Assembly: GCF_029873635.1 (NCBI RefSeq) | Contig: NC_080422.1 | Span: 2,088,001-2,152,000, forward strand | Source of the DNA: Malania oleifera | Lineage: Eukaryota > Streptophyta > Magnoliopsida > Santalales > Ximeniaceae | Direction: 5' to 3' | DNA: 64,000 nt | Shown: in pieces, positions 20,848 to 33,659 of the stretch | Layout: every line of letters begins with the position of its first letter | Position numbering within the stretch: the stretch's first letter is position 1 | Translations under genes and position numbers: made by a program | Notes under the pieces: generated by a model | Databases searched by the model: none | Told to the model about the DNA's origin: nothing | The model's input: only the letters and a program-made list of their open reading frames with translations

Positions 20848-21624
20848 TTCTTCCCTCTTTAAAAGAATTTCGTCCTCAAAATTTTTACCAATGAATCAAT
20901 CATTTCCTCATTTTAGGAATTTATAACTCAATACATCTCACATATCACAATATCTATCTAATGAATTCATACATTATCCGCAATGAAATAAAATCATCAT
21001 ATAAACTTCTCAATCATCCATGATCAAATTAAATCATTATTACCTTAATCATAAACCTATACCTGCACCCTTGACAACATCTGCCTCAATCGGAAATCAA
21101 CGAGTACACTCGTGTTGGTCCACCTCCACCTAGAGCTATTTGCCAGTTTTCCCCGATACGATAACCTCTGAAATCAACTAGTCAACCTCAAACCACACAT
21201 TTCCATGTACTCTAATTTAAATATCAAACACCTAACTTGACCACAAACGGTTTAACCACAACACCTAAATTATTTTTCTTCAAAGATTTTTCTCCCTAAA
21301 TCAATCAACCTAACCTTCGAGTTCAAATTCCAAGTTCTAATTTCTCTACTCGGAAACATCACCATCGATGGATTTACCATGATTTTATGAAGTTAGCTAC
21401 TTCTTCAGAAAAATAAAGAAGACCATCAAGAGATTTCTGCCCCCAAGCTTACGAAATACAACTCAGAATTCCTAATAGTATCTTAATCTACCCATCTCTA
21501 TCCTTATCGCAACTCAATCCTATACTTTGATATAAATCATTCCAAACCTAATACTCTAACATTTCCATATCTAGGCGATGCGAAATTAATTACACTTCCG
21601 GCTGGACATTACTCTGATACCATC
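20848..21624 (-). mobile_element. B1 internal region, no coding capacity
   Basis: It is only 777 bp. It starts with a polypurine tract (minus AAAGAGGGAAGAA, 20848-20860) and the conserved TTTCGTCCTC segment, and ends with the primer site ACTCTGATACCA (21611-21622). In between there is no gag or pol. A segment with GGATTTACCATG and GATTTCTGCCCCCAA is shared with B2 and B3 and reads as 5' leader. B1 is therefore a non-autonomous, long-LTR derivative. Confidence 0.8.
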
Positions 21625-21813
21625 TGTAATGCCCCGACCCCCTACGTGGGCCCAGAGTGCTACTAATCCATTCATTTACCTAATAATCCACATATTAATA
21701 TCATGTACGCAATAGAAAATATAAATATAATATTCACAAATATAATACTAGAGTTTACTATTCCTATCTATAATCCAAATTAACTATTCACCACCTATAA
21801 TCACATATATACA
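21625..21813 (-). mobile_element. B1 5' LTR, first part
   Basis: It begins TGTAATGCCCC and matches 6028-6215 closely. It is interrupted at 21813 by a solo LTR and resumes at 23850 with the same order as in the 3' LTR. Confidence 0.8.
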
Positions 21814-22596
21814 TGTAACGACCCAAACAATAATGTTATTTAAATAATAAAGAGAAAGGGAAATGAGAACAGGAATAGAAGGAGGTAGCAGACTTCATCG
21901 ACGAATGCGACATTGAATTTTGGGTATAATAACTTAAGAAATTTTTTCAGGCCTCATCGACGAACACAGGGGTTTTGTCGACGAGGCCTCGTCTCATTGA
22001 CGAGAAGATACCGAGAGAGGATTTTTGGGAAGTTTAAAATTCATCGATGAGAGTGCAGATTCGTTGACGAACTTTTTACAGGACTTGTCGACGAGGTGAC
22101 GTGGCTCTTCGACGAATCCCGCAGTATAAATAGCCCTAAACTCAGTTTAATCACAGAAAATTCAACCCAACTTCCTCTCTCTCTCTCTATCTCTCTCTCT
22201 CCTATGACCTCTCCTCCCTCTCTCTTCGATTTCGGCCCCGTCAGTCACCGAATCGATTATCTGAGGCCACCACGATGCTCCTGGCGAAGTTCTTTCCAAG
22301 TTTACCGGAGGAGATCGTAGGTGGAATCGAGTTGAATTTCTTCCCAGAAATAGGGTAAGGTCTTTTAGTCAGTTTTTGACCTTCTGGCAGTTGTAGGTAA
22401 TGAAGTAGGCAAAGAAATAATTATATTTTGTTCTGATGAATGTTGTTTTCAGGGTGTTGAGTAGGAAGCCCTGCAGGTGTTAGACCAGTATACCATAAGG
22501 GCTTTCCAGTAGTCAGGTAAGGGAAACATGGTATGTTAGGAAACTCTTTTATGATTTCAGCATGAATTATGTATTTTTATCAAATTACTATTCAGG

Positions 22597-22646
<50 letters not shown>

Positions 22647-23849
22647 TTCCAGGACTTGATAATATTAGTATGTATTTGTGTGGCTTGAGTCGATAACAGA
22701 AAGAGTACTATAATTATAGAATTTGTGAAAACCATGTTTATAGTCATTAATAGAAATACTATGATATTTGCATGATATAGAATGACGAATTTTTCAGTGA
22801 ACAGTATACTCAGAAATATGCATTTTTAGTAATTTTAGAATAACATGTTTATCAGTACCATAACGCCCCAATATACAGATATTCAGACAGCAGTTCAGTT
22901 ATATAGAAAACAGATTTTCAGTCAACTTATTTAGAAATTGCAATTAAATTTTATGGGATTATGATTTTTTTAGAAACCACAGTAAAAAAAAACAGTATAT
23001 TACAGATATCAGTTACCTATATAGTATCAGAACCTGATGGATCAGACAACAGAGCACAGTACCGTAGCTACAGTTATTCAGTTCAAAGTGCAGCCACTTT
23101 ACTCAGATAGTAAGTGGTGTGAGGTTGATCGTGCCCATGTCAGGACAGGCTCTCCATCAGATATGGATTGAGGGGGCCAATCAAACTATCAGAGTTCAGT
23201 TGACTTACCCTGGTCGGCCAGCCAGGATAGGTCTTGCCTTCGGGCTGCACAACCCTGTCATGAGGGGTTAAATCATGACATACAACCATCTAGGGGAATT
23301 TTTTCAGATATTATAAATATAAGTAGATTTTTAGAAATAGTAGTATTAATACGAAAAGTAGTTTCCTACAGATTGACATGTTAAATAATATAGTTAACGG
23401 TTTTATTATACGTTATGTAATATCGACATTTCCAGATTTAATTATTCATATTATTCCTAAATCAAATTATTTTTACTGACTATAACTCAATGGCCACACA
23501 CTAGTAATAACATGTTTTGTCTTACTGAACGTTGGTTTATCCCAGTGTTGATTGTTTTTCAGGTAAACCAGTTAGGCGAGCGGAGCAGGCTCGTAGGTAA
23601 AGGGGTTGTTGTACTACCCTTTTTTGAGAGTGAGTATTACTTTTTGGGTGACATGTTTTGTAAACCCTTGGAATTAGAAAGGGTAGTTTCGAGAGAAACA
23701 GTGTTGTTTGTATATCATGGAATGATTTGACACTCTGGTATTGTATTATATGTGGACTTATTTTATATGATTGAACTTCCGCTGTTTAGGTTATTGTTGG
23801 ATATTAAAATAGGGGGAAAAGAATTTTATTTTATTAGTAGGTCGTTTCA
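21814..23849 (+). mobile_element. solo LTR, Ty3/gypsy (family S2), inserted in B1 5' LTR
   Basis: It is 2036 bp, beginning TGTAACGACCC and ending GGTCGTTTCA. The flanks share TACA (21810-21813 and 23850-23853). Removing it restores the B1 LTR sequence ATATATACATGTCTCCAAAAC exactly as seen at about 6206, so the boundaries are firm. U3 has eight TCGTCGACGA-like dyads (21896-22118), then TGACGTGGC and TATAAATAG. It is the same family as 42133-44137. Confidence 0.87.
21896..22118 (+). repeat. TCGTCGACGA-like array in solo LTR S2
   Basis: Eight dyads occur. Variants include TCATCGACGA, TTGTCGACGA, TCATTGACGA, TCATCGATGA and TCGTTGACGA. The last copy is about 10 bases upstream of TATAAATAG (22123-22131). 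Confidence 0.8.
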
Positions 23850-24584
23850 TACATGTCTCCAAAACATAACCTATACTTCCAGTATTCACAACCATCCATT
23901 TCTCAAAAGACTTAGCACATAGAACATAAAACATAAATTTATACATCTCAAAATTAACATAAAAATATACCCTTTTCTCTTTCTATTTCCCAAAAATGTT
24001 ATAAAACCTCGAGCCCTCTAAGTTCGATCTCGAGGAAATCCTGAAAATATAAATTTATATTCGGGTGAGACACATCTCAGTAAAGGAAGAAATAATATAT
24101 TAAAACAGCGTGTGCCTAACATGAGTTTATATAACAACATAATATTTAACATTTGAAAATCGTTAACATAATTTCTGAAATCATTTTTTGAACCTAATCA
24201 AACACATGTAAAAGATTTAACCCACGAGATTACCCAAGGATAGAGGTGATTACCCACTTATACATGTAGCACCCCTCTGCTTTGATACATTTGGCAACCT
24301 AAGGGTCGCTATTAAAGCATACCAGGGCATTCACCTTACTCATTAAGCCCTCAAGTATTAGATTAATCTCGTAGTCACACAGTTCGCACAAAGGTTTTCC
24401 AGCGAAGGCCTAAAGGATAGGGAAATCTACCCGCCCATACAAGTAGGTTCCCTCTGCCCTAGTACGTTATGCAGCTACTGCCACATCTGAAGTTACTAGT
24501 GCACTCACCTTTCTCAGCAAACTCTCAGTTGAAGAGTACGCCTCGCCCAATCGTAACATTTTTTATTAGCATAAATACTTCTAA
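23850..24584 (-). mobile_element. B1 5' LTR, second part
   Basis: It continues from the solo LTR and follows 6206-6940. It stops at TTAGCATAAATACTTCTAA and joins B3 LTR sequence that lacks its own first about 21 bases, so this junction is a deletion. The LTR resumes at 37022. Confidence 0.78.
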
Positions 24585-25293
24585 ACCTGGGTTCAACGCG
24601 TTGTATCTGATAAAATCCTAATAATCCATAATCCATAATATACACAACGGAAAACATAAACATAATTTTCATATAACATAATATTAGAGTTTACTAATTC
24701 TAACTATAATCCATAATAAATCATTCATCACCTGCATTTCCATAAATCTACATAACTCCCAAAACATTTCAGTATTTTCACAATCATTCCTTACTCAACA
24801 ACCTTAAAACATAAAGACATAAAACATAAATATTTACATTTCCCAAAATTAACATAGAAATATACCCTTTTCTGTTTCAGTATTCCCAATACGGCTATAA
24901 AAAACTTCGAACTACCAAAGCTTCGATCTCAAGGAAATCTGACAAAAAGGGCACACATAAGTACATACATTATGATTGGGGTGAGAATATCTCAGTAGCA
25001 GAAGAAAAATAATTAAAACAGTGTGTGGCTAACATGAGTTTATATAATAACATAAAATTTATCATTTGAAAATCATTAACATAATTTTTGAAATCATTCT
25101 CTGAACCTAGTCAATCACATGCAGAACATTTAACCCACGAGATTACCCAATGATAGGGGTGATTACCCGCCCATACAAGTAGCACCCCTCTGTTTTGATA
25201 CATTCGGCAACCCAAAGGTCACTACTGAAGCATATCAGGGCACTCACCTTACTTAGTAAGCCCTCAAGTATTAAATTGATCTCGTACTCACAC
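24585..25293 (-). mobile_element. B3 3' LTR, first part (outer end missing)
   Basis: It matches 34410-35105 of the other B3 LTR. The expected opening TGTAACACCTCGAACC is absent. It is split at 25293 by the insertion of B2. Confidence 0.78.
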
Positions 25294-27840
25294 TGTAACG
25301 CCCCGAACCGTTAAACCTGGGTCCAGCGCGTTATACCTGATAAAATCCCTGATAATCCATAATTAACGTAACATACGCAGCGGAAAACATAATCATAATC
25401 TCCATAAAACAATATACAGAGTTACTAATTCTAACCTAAATCCAGATATCCTTTCACACCTGCATTTCCATTAATACATGACCATCTCGCAAAAGCATAG
25501 CAATAATTTCCAATTTTTTCATTCCGTCTCAACGGGGCTTAAAACATAAATATTCCATCCCCCAAAGTACTATAAAAAATATACCCTTTGCTCTTTAAGT
25601 TCTAAAATGCTAATACCTCGAGCTCCCTAAGTTCGCACCTTGAGGATGTCCTGAAAAAGAAATAATCATATTCAGGTGAGACACATCTCATTACGGGAAG
25701 AAACCGAAAACATTACCTATTAAAACAAGGGACGCCACATTGAGATAACATAGATAATCATTTTTATTTCATTTGCAACTCATCATATAGCATTGAAATT
25801 ATTTGAACCTAATAATCACATTGCAAATATTTAACCCCCGAGATTACACAAGGATATGGGTGATTACCTGCCATACAAGTAGCCACCCCTTGCTCTGATA
25901 CTTAGGTAACCCTAATACGCCTCTGCTTGGTCACTAAATAGGGAAACATACAAACGAGCAATCCCTACTCAGTAAGCCCTCAAGTGGTGATTAATCTCGA
26001 CTCACATAGTTCAACAATAGTTTACCGGCCAAAAAGGGCCCTAAGGATAGGGGAATTCTTACACGCCTATAAAAGTGTTCCCTATATACCTAGTGCGTTG
26101 TGACAGCTACTGCAATCTGAAGCTACTAGCTCCACTCACCTTAATCAGCAACGATCCTCAGCGAAAAAGATGCACCTCGGCCCTAAACATAACAGGTCTA
26201 CATACAGAAGTCGTCTAATAGCAATAATACATAAGTGCGTGCCCTCAGTATGTCAAGAATTACATTCTTTCATGTTATAACTTAAATTTCCTTGTGTTGC
26301 ACCCGGGAAGGGAACGCGGTCCCAGGTTTGGAGCATTCAATCAGTTGGACATGCAGTTCTGTGGCAGGGGCATGGCCTGGGCATTTATGTAATAACAGTT
26401 CAGTTCATTCATTTGTTACGACTACCAGACGCTCTTTAGCAGTCATTGTTAGTCCCACATAGAAAGCCGCGAGACAGCGGCCTGACAGCGGGAGGGCACA
26501 GGAAAGGCGAGGTTGCAGTAATCGGCTAACCCGGCGGGAGGAGATCGGACCGGTGGAACGGGGGGAGGGGAACAGACACACACAACAGGTTCATCATATT
26601 TGTATCTCTTGTTTTACCTTACTTAGCATGCATTCTCTTACATTATAACTATAATTTGCTACAAATCTCACGATGAACAAAAGGTAATAGTAAAATTCAG
26701 ACATTAGTTCGCATAAAATAAGTGCAACCCAATTAGCATTGTTAATGTTCAAAATACATTTCATTTCGTATTTAATTTGGTTCAGCAAAATTCTTCTTCA
26801 CTTTCATGCGTTCCTTTCAATATCATAACTATCTCGCCCATTCAGCTTAGACACTCCAAATTTCAGGCTGGCGCATTTTAATAATTCACACCCAAAACAC
26901 ATATAATATAACATAAATTATGCTCTTAATTTCATAAAATTGATTTTAATATATATATTTTCCCTTACCTTGTTTCTTGACAACTACGCCAACACGGCAA
27001 GCCCGAAAAGTAGGCCGGCGGCGCGCACGCGAACCGGGAAAGGAAAGGCGGAGGGGCCATGTAAGGAGGCCCGAAAGAAAAGCGTTATGTAAATACTTGC
27101 TCTAAGACCATAATTTCTAAATAAATAGTAATACCCGCAAATATACTCAAATTGCCAAATTTTTCAAATCTCACTCTCGCTTTGGAGTAAGGCCTTGAAA
27201 ACCCCAATTGAAAAATTACCCACACCAAAGTGACGACGACGATGACTAGGACCATGTGGTGGTACCCGATCGTCGATTTAACCGCATATTTAAAGCGAAA
27301 TTGAGAAAATGTGAAAAAGTTACCTTTCCCCAGGAGTAGTGCCTAAACCGTTCCCATGAAAAATCTGCTACAGTAGAAATGTCGGTAGCGGAACCAGGAA
27401 TCCAATGACACCTTTCGTTTCCCAATTCGCCGCAAATTCGTCAAGAAATTGAAAGAAGGAGAGACGGAGACAGGGTGGGCACACAGAAGCACTCGCAGGG
27501 GGCTTCTCTCTGTTTCTTTCTGAAATCCAAAATGGAATCGAGATGCTTCAGCATCCAGATTCATATATATTATATAATATAATATACTATATTATAATGT
27601 TATAACCTATTTTTATAAACATATAAATATCATATATTTAATTTAATTAATTCAATTAAATAACGTTTAGTTAATTTATTAATTCAATTAAATAAAAATT
27701 AATTAATTAATTAATAATTTATTTTATTTTATTTTATTTTATTTTTTCATACTATTCCTTTTATTTGTTCATTTATTATTTTATTTATTATTATTTTTTT
27801 CCAAATTACTTTAATCCTTTTAAATTTCTGGGTCTTTACA
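25294..27840 (-). mobile_element. B2 3' LTR
   Basis: It is 2547 bp, beginning TGTAACGCCCCGAACC and ending GGGTCTTTACA. It aligns with the other B2 LTR, but between about 25500 and 27110 it has many indels and short G/C-rich runs that the partner lacks (for example 26281-26560 and 26995-27070). This may be sequence error. The leader hairpin is at 27535-27562. Confidence 0.8.
27535..27562 (-). repeat. leader hairpin of B2 3' LTR
   Basis: Two 12-base arms (GAATCGAGATGC and GCATCCAGATTC) flank the loop TTCA, with two adjacent mismatches. It lies immediately downstream of an AT-rich TATA region on the minus strand. The partner LTR has the same hairpin at 31570-31597 with only one mismatch, which would be a G-U pair in RNA. 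Confidence 0.72.
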
Positions 27841-27856
27841 TTCTCCCCTCCTTAAG
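27841..27856 (-). promoter_or_regulatory. polypurine tract of B2
   Basis: The minus strand reads TTAAGGAGGGGAGAA directly before the LTR start TGTAAAGACCC. Equivalent tracts are at 20848 (B1) and 33881 (B3). Confidence 0.75.
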
Positions 27857-28019
27857 AAATTTCGTCCTCGAAATTTTACTAACTAATCATCTTTTACATT
27901 ACTTATATTTATTTGCTAACTACATCATAAAATCTTAATATACATATCATCATTTAAATCATGCAATCATTCTTCATTAAATTAAATCATCTCATACTTG
28001 CATCCCTGATAGCATCCTT

Positions 28020-28830
28020 CTTAGCCTGAAGTGTGTACAGCCGGGGTGGACCGTCTCTTCCAAGTGGTAACTGCTATTTTCCCCGGTCTTGATTTTGAGC
28101 AGCTACCATAGGCAATGGTTCCCAGCAATCCTTCCTGAAATGCCCTGGCTTACCGCACCTAAAGCACTTCAGAGTGCCATACCAACATTCGCCCCTATGT
28201 CTCTTATTACACTTCGGACATACTGAGCCCGTTGCTTCCTTCCCTTTCTTCGCCAATCCCTAACTAGCCTCAGACTGAAAAGCAGAAGGTGCAGGTTTCT
28301 TCTTATGCTCTGAAGGCTCACTGCTACCCTGAATACTCTTTTCCAACATTGATGCCTTATCAACTAATTCTGAAAAATTTTGAACCTAAAACTCCACCAC
28401 TAGCTCATAAATCCTATGCCTTAGACCTTTCTCAAATTTCCTGACTTTCCTTGCTTCATTTGGGATCAAAAATGGAGCAAAGCATGACAATTCTACAAAT
28501 TTAGCCGCATACTCTGCAATTGTCATATCCCCCTGGTCAAACTGGTGAACTCTTGAATCTTTTCCTCTCTAACAGATGAAGGAAAATACCTATCAAAGAA
28601 CAGTTTCTTGAATCTCTCCTAGGTAAAGGCTATCTTTACGGCCCTCTGATTCTGTAGTAGCTTCGCAGAACGCCACCAGCACTTCACCTCTCCTATCATT
28701 TTAAAGGCCGCATAATGGACCTTCTGCTCGTCTGTGCAGTCGAGTACAACCATAATCTCTTCTATCTCCTGTACCCAATTTTCCGCAACCACTGGATCGG
28801 GTCCTCCTGTAAAGGCTGGAGGGTTCATCC
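28020..28830 (-). pseudogene. B2 gag remnant
   Basis: The minus strand first gives FTGGPDPVVAENWVQEIEEI and KCWW (28828-28619), the gypsy gag N-terminal pattern. The middle has stops and frameshifts. Then comes a Cys-rich segment, CPKCNKRHRGEC and the knuckle CFRCGKPGHFRKDC (28230-28130). The sequence ends soon after and passes straight to the 3' untranslated segment; protease and pol are absent. Gag would form particles in an active relative. It is not intact here. Confidence 0.85.
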
Positions 28831-29372
28831 TTATAAATTCTTAAATACTGCAGCCCTGACCTGCAGGTGGACAGTTCTGTTCTTTAGGTTCCTTCTTCAT
28901 CTCTGCCCTAACCTGACGGACTATACCCCATAGCACCTTAGAGGTATCTATGTCCTCTTCACTCGAAGTATCAGAACCTTCCCTTTCTTCAACCCCTACA
29001 TTTTCATCTCTAGAATCCATCCTGAAAAAGGACAGAGAAGAGATAAGAATTCCATATCATAACTTCAAACAACATAAGCATTAAATTAAATCCAATAAAA
29101 TCTAAAATCCCCCCATAAGGACCAATCTCACGGCTAAGAAACATCACCGTCGATGGATTTACCGTGGTTTTCTAAACTGTCGACTGAATTAGAAAATCAC
29201 AGAAGTCCGCCAAGGGATTTCTGCTTTCAAGTTATAAGACAAAATCCTATACTTCCTTACACCATACCTACTTCTCAATGCCTAACCTACCCATCTCCTA
29301 TTTTTTTTTATTATAACTCATTCCTATACTCTGGTATAAATCATTTCCTAAATTCTCAAAATCCCAAAATCA

Positions 29373-29386
29373 TTGCTCTGATACCA
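29373..29386 (-). promoter_or_regulatory. primer binding site of B2 (tRNA-iMet type)
   Basis: The minus strand TGGTATCAGAGCAA is an exact match to the common initiator-tRNA priming site, four bases from the LTR end. B3 has the variant TGGTATCAGAAC at 34374-34385. Confidence 0.88.
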
Positions 29387-29389
29387 TAA

Positions 29390-31891
29390 TGTAACGCCCC
29401 GAATCCTTAAACCCGGGTTCGGCGTGTTATACCTGAAAAAATCTCTGATAATCCATAATTAACATAACATACGCAGGGAAAAACATAATCATAATCTCCA
29501 TATAACAATATACCAGAGTTTACTAATTCTAACTATAATTCATATTATCCATTCATCACCTGCATTTCCATGAATACATACATCTCCAAAAGCATTTCAG
29601 TATTTTCACAACCATTCCATTCTCAACGGGCTTAAAACATAAATATTTACATCCCCCAAAGTACTATAAAAATATACCCTTTCTCTTTAAGTTCCTCAAA
29701 ATGCTAAATACCCTCGAGCTCCCTAAGCTCGACCTCGAGGATGTACTGAAAAAGAAATAATCATATTCGGGTGAGACACATCTCAGTAAGGGAAGAAACA
29801 TACATATTAAAAAAGCGTGTGGCCAACATGAGATAAATAGATATCATTTTTTATTTCATTTGCAAATCATCATATAACATTGAAATTGTTTTCTGAACCT
29901 AAACAATCACATGCATATATTTAACCCACGAGATTACCCAAGGATAGGGGTGATTACTCGCCCATACAAGTAGCACCCCTCTGCTTTGATATTTAGGTAA
30001 CCCTAAGGTCACAATTAAAACATACCAGAGCACTCACCTTACTCAGTAAGCCCTCAAGTGGTAGATTAATCTCGTATTCACACAGTTCAACAATAGTTTA
30101 TGGGCAAAGGCCCTAAGGATAGGGAATTATACCCACCCATACAAGTAGGTTTCCTCTACCCTAGTGCGTTATGCAGCTACTGCCACATCTGAAGCTATTA
30201 GTGTACTCGCCTTACTCAGCAAGCCCTTAAGTGAAGAGTGCGCCCTGCCCAAACGTAACATGTTCTACATACATAAATACTTCTAATATCATAATACATC
30301 ATTCTTTCCATCATTATTCAATCATTCACATTCTTTCATGTTCATAACTTAACATTTCCTTGTGTTTCACTTTAAGTGACTCTTTCCCATTTGTATCATT
30401 CACATTTTACATTTCATTTCATTGCATTGTCATTCTTTGTCATATCATTTCATAACATTTTCATTTCATTCCTTTGTACTACAACCGCTCTTTAGCCGTC
30501 ATTTGTTAGTCCACATAGAAATGCTTTAGAATCTGCTACAGTTAGTCTACATAGAAATGTGCTAGAATCTGCTAACCCGGCTTTCAACTGTAGTACCTTT
30601 ACATGGTCGCATTTAATATACACAGACAACATTGTCCATATCATATTTTATTCTCATTGTTTTACTTACTTAGCCTGCATCTCTTACATTTAACATATAA
30701 TTTGCACAGATTCTCATGCCACACAAATTTAATAGTAAAATTCATACAAATTTCTCATAAAATAAGTCAACCCACATTTAACATTTATATGCTTAAAATA
30801 CATTTTATTTCTTATTTAATTTGTTAGAAAATTCTTTTCACTTTCATTCGTTCACTTTCACATATACATAACTATATCGACAATTCTAGGTTCAGAAAAC
30901 ATAAATTTCATGGTTGACATTTTAATAATTCACACTAAAACATACATATAATATAACATAAATTATTGCCTTTAATTTCATAAAATCTGATTTAATGTAT
31001 ATATTTCTCCTTACCTTGTTTCTTGAACTACGCCAATAGGGACCCCAAAAAGATGCCTACGACACTCACCCGGACCCTAAAATTAAATTTCTAGTTCCAA
31101 CAAATTATTTCTGAATAAAATCTTATTTAAATATTTTCTAGGACAATAATTCTTAAATAAATAGTAATATCCGCAAATATACTCAAATTGCCAAAATTTT
31201 CAAATCTCACTCTCGCTTTAGAGTAGGGCCTAGAAAACCCCAATTAAAAAATTACCTACGCCAAAATGACGACGACGATGACTAGGACCACGTGGTGGTA
31301 CCCGATCGTCGATTTAACTGCATATTTAAAGCGAAATTGAGAAAATGGGAAAAAGTTACCTTTCCCCAGGAGCAGTGTCAAAGTCGTTCCCATGAAAAAT
31401 TTGCTCTAATAGAAATGTCGGCAGCGGAACCAGGAATCTAATGACACCTTTCGTTTCCCGATCCGCCACAAATTCGTCGAGAAATTGAAAGAAGGAGAGA
31501 TGGAGATGGAGGGGGCGCATAGAAGGACTCGCAGGGGCTTCTCTCAGTTTCTTTGTGAAATCCAAAATGGAATCTGGATGCTTCAGCATCTAGATTCATA
31601 TATATTATATAATATAATATACTATATTATAATGTTATAACCTATTTTTATAAACATATATATATATATATATAAACATATAAATATCATATATTTAATT
31701 TAATTAATTCAATTAAATAACGATTAGTTAATTTATTAATTCAATTAAATAATAATTAATTAATATTTTATTATTATTTTATTTTATTATTATTTTTTCA
31801 TACTATTCATTTTATCTATTCATTTATTATTTTATTTATTATTATTGTTTTCCAAATTACTTTAATCCTTTTAAATTTTCGGGTCTTTACA
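29390..31891 (-). mobile_element. B2 5' LTR
   Basis: It is 2502 bp, beginning TGTAACGCCCCGAATCC and ending GGGTCTTTACA. It has the conserved GGTGAGACACATCTCAGTAAGG block (about 29769). A 36-base segment with GTTAGTC(T/C)ACATAGAAATG is repeated at 30505 and 30541. The hairpin at 31570-31597 lies just downstream of the TATA region. Confidence 0.85.
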
Positions 31892-32268
31892 CACAGTTCA
31901 AACAAATGTTTACCGGCAGAGGCTCCTAAGAATAGAGAAATCTACTCGCCCATACAAGTAGGTTCCCTCTACCTTAATACGTTATGCAGCTACTGCCACA
32001 TCTAAAGTTACTAGCGCACTCGCCTTTCTCAGTAAGCCCTCAGGCGAAGAGTATGCCCCGCCCAAACGTAACATGTTCTACATATATAAATACTTCTAAT
32101 ATCATAATACATTATTCTTTTCTGTCATTATTCAATCATACACATCCGCTCATGTTCATAACTTAAACATTGCATTTTATTTCACTTTAAGTAACTCTTT
32201 CTCATTTTACATTTTTCACATTTTTCATTTCCATATCATTCATTTCCCTTTTCATTTTATTTCATTTC

Positions 32269-32490
32269 ATACCCAGCATCTTTCAGCTGTTTTACCCAAC
32301 ATCTTTCAACTGTTTTACCCAACATTTTTTATCTGTCATACATTTACCTAACATCTTTCAGCTGTTTTAGCCAACATTTTTCAGCTGTTACACATTTATC
32401 CAGTATCTTTCAGCTATTTTACCTAACATCTTTAAGCTATTTTACCCAACATTTTTAGCTGTTTAGCCAGCATTTTTCAACTATTTACAT
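32269..32490. repeat. 24-bp minisatellite in B3 3' LTR (about 9 units)
   Basis: The unit is like AACATCTTTCAGCTGTTTTA plus CCC, with variants ending in TACACATTTAC. The matching array in the other LTR is at 35488-35705, also about nine units. In B1 only about two units are left before the insertion of element A at 7149. B2 lacks the array. Confidence 0.8.
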
Positions 32491-33486
32491 GGTTGCATTA
32501 ACACACACAAGCAGTATAGTTCATATCATGTTTTATTCACAATGCATTACTTACTTAACATGTATCTCATACATTTAGCATATATTTGCACAGAATATCA
32601 TGTCACACAGTTTAGTAATAAAATTTATACATTGCTTGTAAAATAAGTCAATCAACATTTAACATTTATATACTGAAAATACATTTCATTTCTTACATAA
32701 TTATCTTGACAATATTTTTCCACTTTCATCAACTCATTTTCGCATATATGTACCTAATAAACAGCCCTAAACTCGGAAAAACATAATTTAAATGGTTGAC
32801 ATTTTAAACTCATACTGAGACATATACACGTAAATATAACACATTTCATTTTTCATTAAATTTATAAAAATTATATTTTAATATATATTTTTTCTCATAC
32901 TTGGTTTCTTGAACTACGCCAACAAGGACCCCAAAAAGATGCCTATGGCGCTCACCCGAATCCTGAGATTAAAAATTCTAGTTCCATGTAATTAATCATG
33001 AATAAAATATTATTTTAATATTTCCTAAACCCATAAATTCTAAATAAATAAATATACTCTTAAATATAGCCAAATTACCAAAATTTTCAAATCTCACTCT
33101 CGCTTTGGAGTAGGATTTAGAAAATCCCAATTGAAAAATTACCTACGCCAAAATAACAACGACGGCGACTAGGACCCCGTGGTGGTGTCTGATCATCGAT
33201 TAAGTGACAGATTTAACGAGAAATTGAGAAATTAAGGAAAAATTACCTTGCCCCAGGAAAGGTGCCTACGCCACTTTCACGACAAATTCGTTCCAGTAGA
33301 AATGTCGGTGGCGGAGTTAGAAATCTAATGACATCTTCTATTTTTTGAGCGACGCTCGTTAGGCTGACGAAATTAAGGAAAGAGAGGAGGAGACAGAAGG
33401 AGATGATAGAGAGAGAGAAGGAGATTGAGACAGGCGTAGGAGAGAAGACTAAAAAGATCGTAAGGGGCGTGAACTCTGGTAAGATT

Positions 33487-33515
33487 GAATTGGATTTCAA
33501 ATTGAAATCCAATTC
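33487..33515 (-). repeat. perfect leader palindrome, B3 3' LTR
   Basis: Two perfect 14-base arms, GAATTGGATTTCAA and its complement, surround a single central base (A at 33501). It lies immediately downstream of the TATA region on the minus strand. The partner at 36702-36730 has identical arms and a T in the centre. Confidence 0.82.
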
Positions 33516-33537
33516 ATTTAATTCTATCTTTACATTA

Positions 33538-33572
<35 letters not shown>

Positions 33573-33609
33573 TTACTTATTACTTTAATCATATATATAT
33601 ATACCCTAT

Positions 33610-33659
<50 letters not shown>

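Larger units (their letters stand above)
25294..31891 (-). mobile_element. B2: complete but defective Ty3/gypsy element inserted in B3
   Basis: It is 6.6 kb. It has LTRs at 25294-27840 and 29390-31891, an internal region of 1549 bp with a broken gag and no pol, a polypurine tract and a primer site. Joining 25293 to 31892 restores the B3 LTR reading CTCGTACTCACACAGTTCAAAC as at about 35096. The exact target duplication is masked by the CA-rich site. Confidence 0.85.

Noticed and set aside
32269..32490. CRISPR-like array (short repeats of about 24 bp)
   Set aside because: Units are directly adjacent and degenerate, without spacers, inside a plant LTR.
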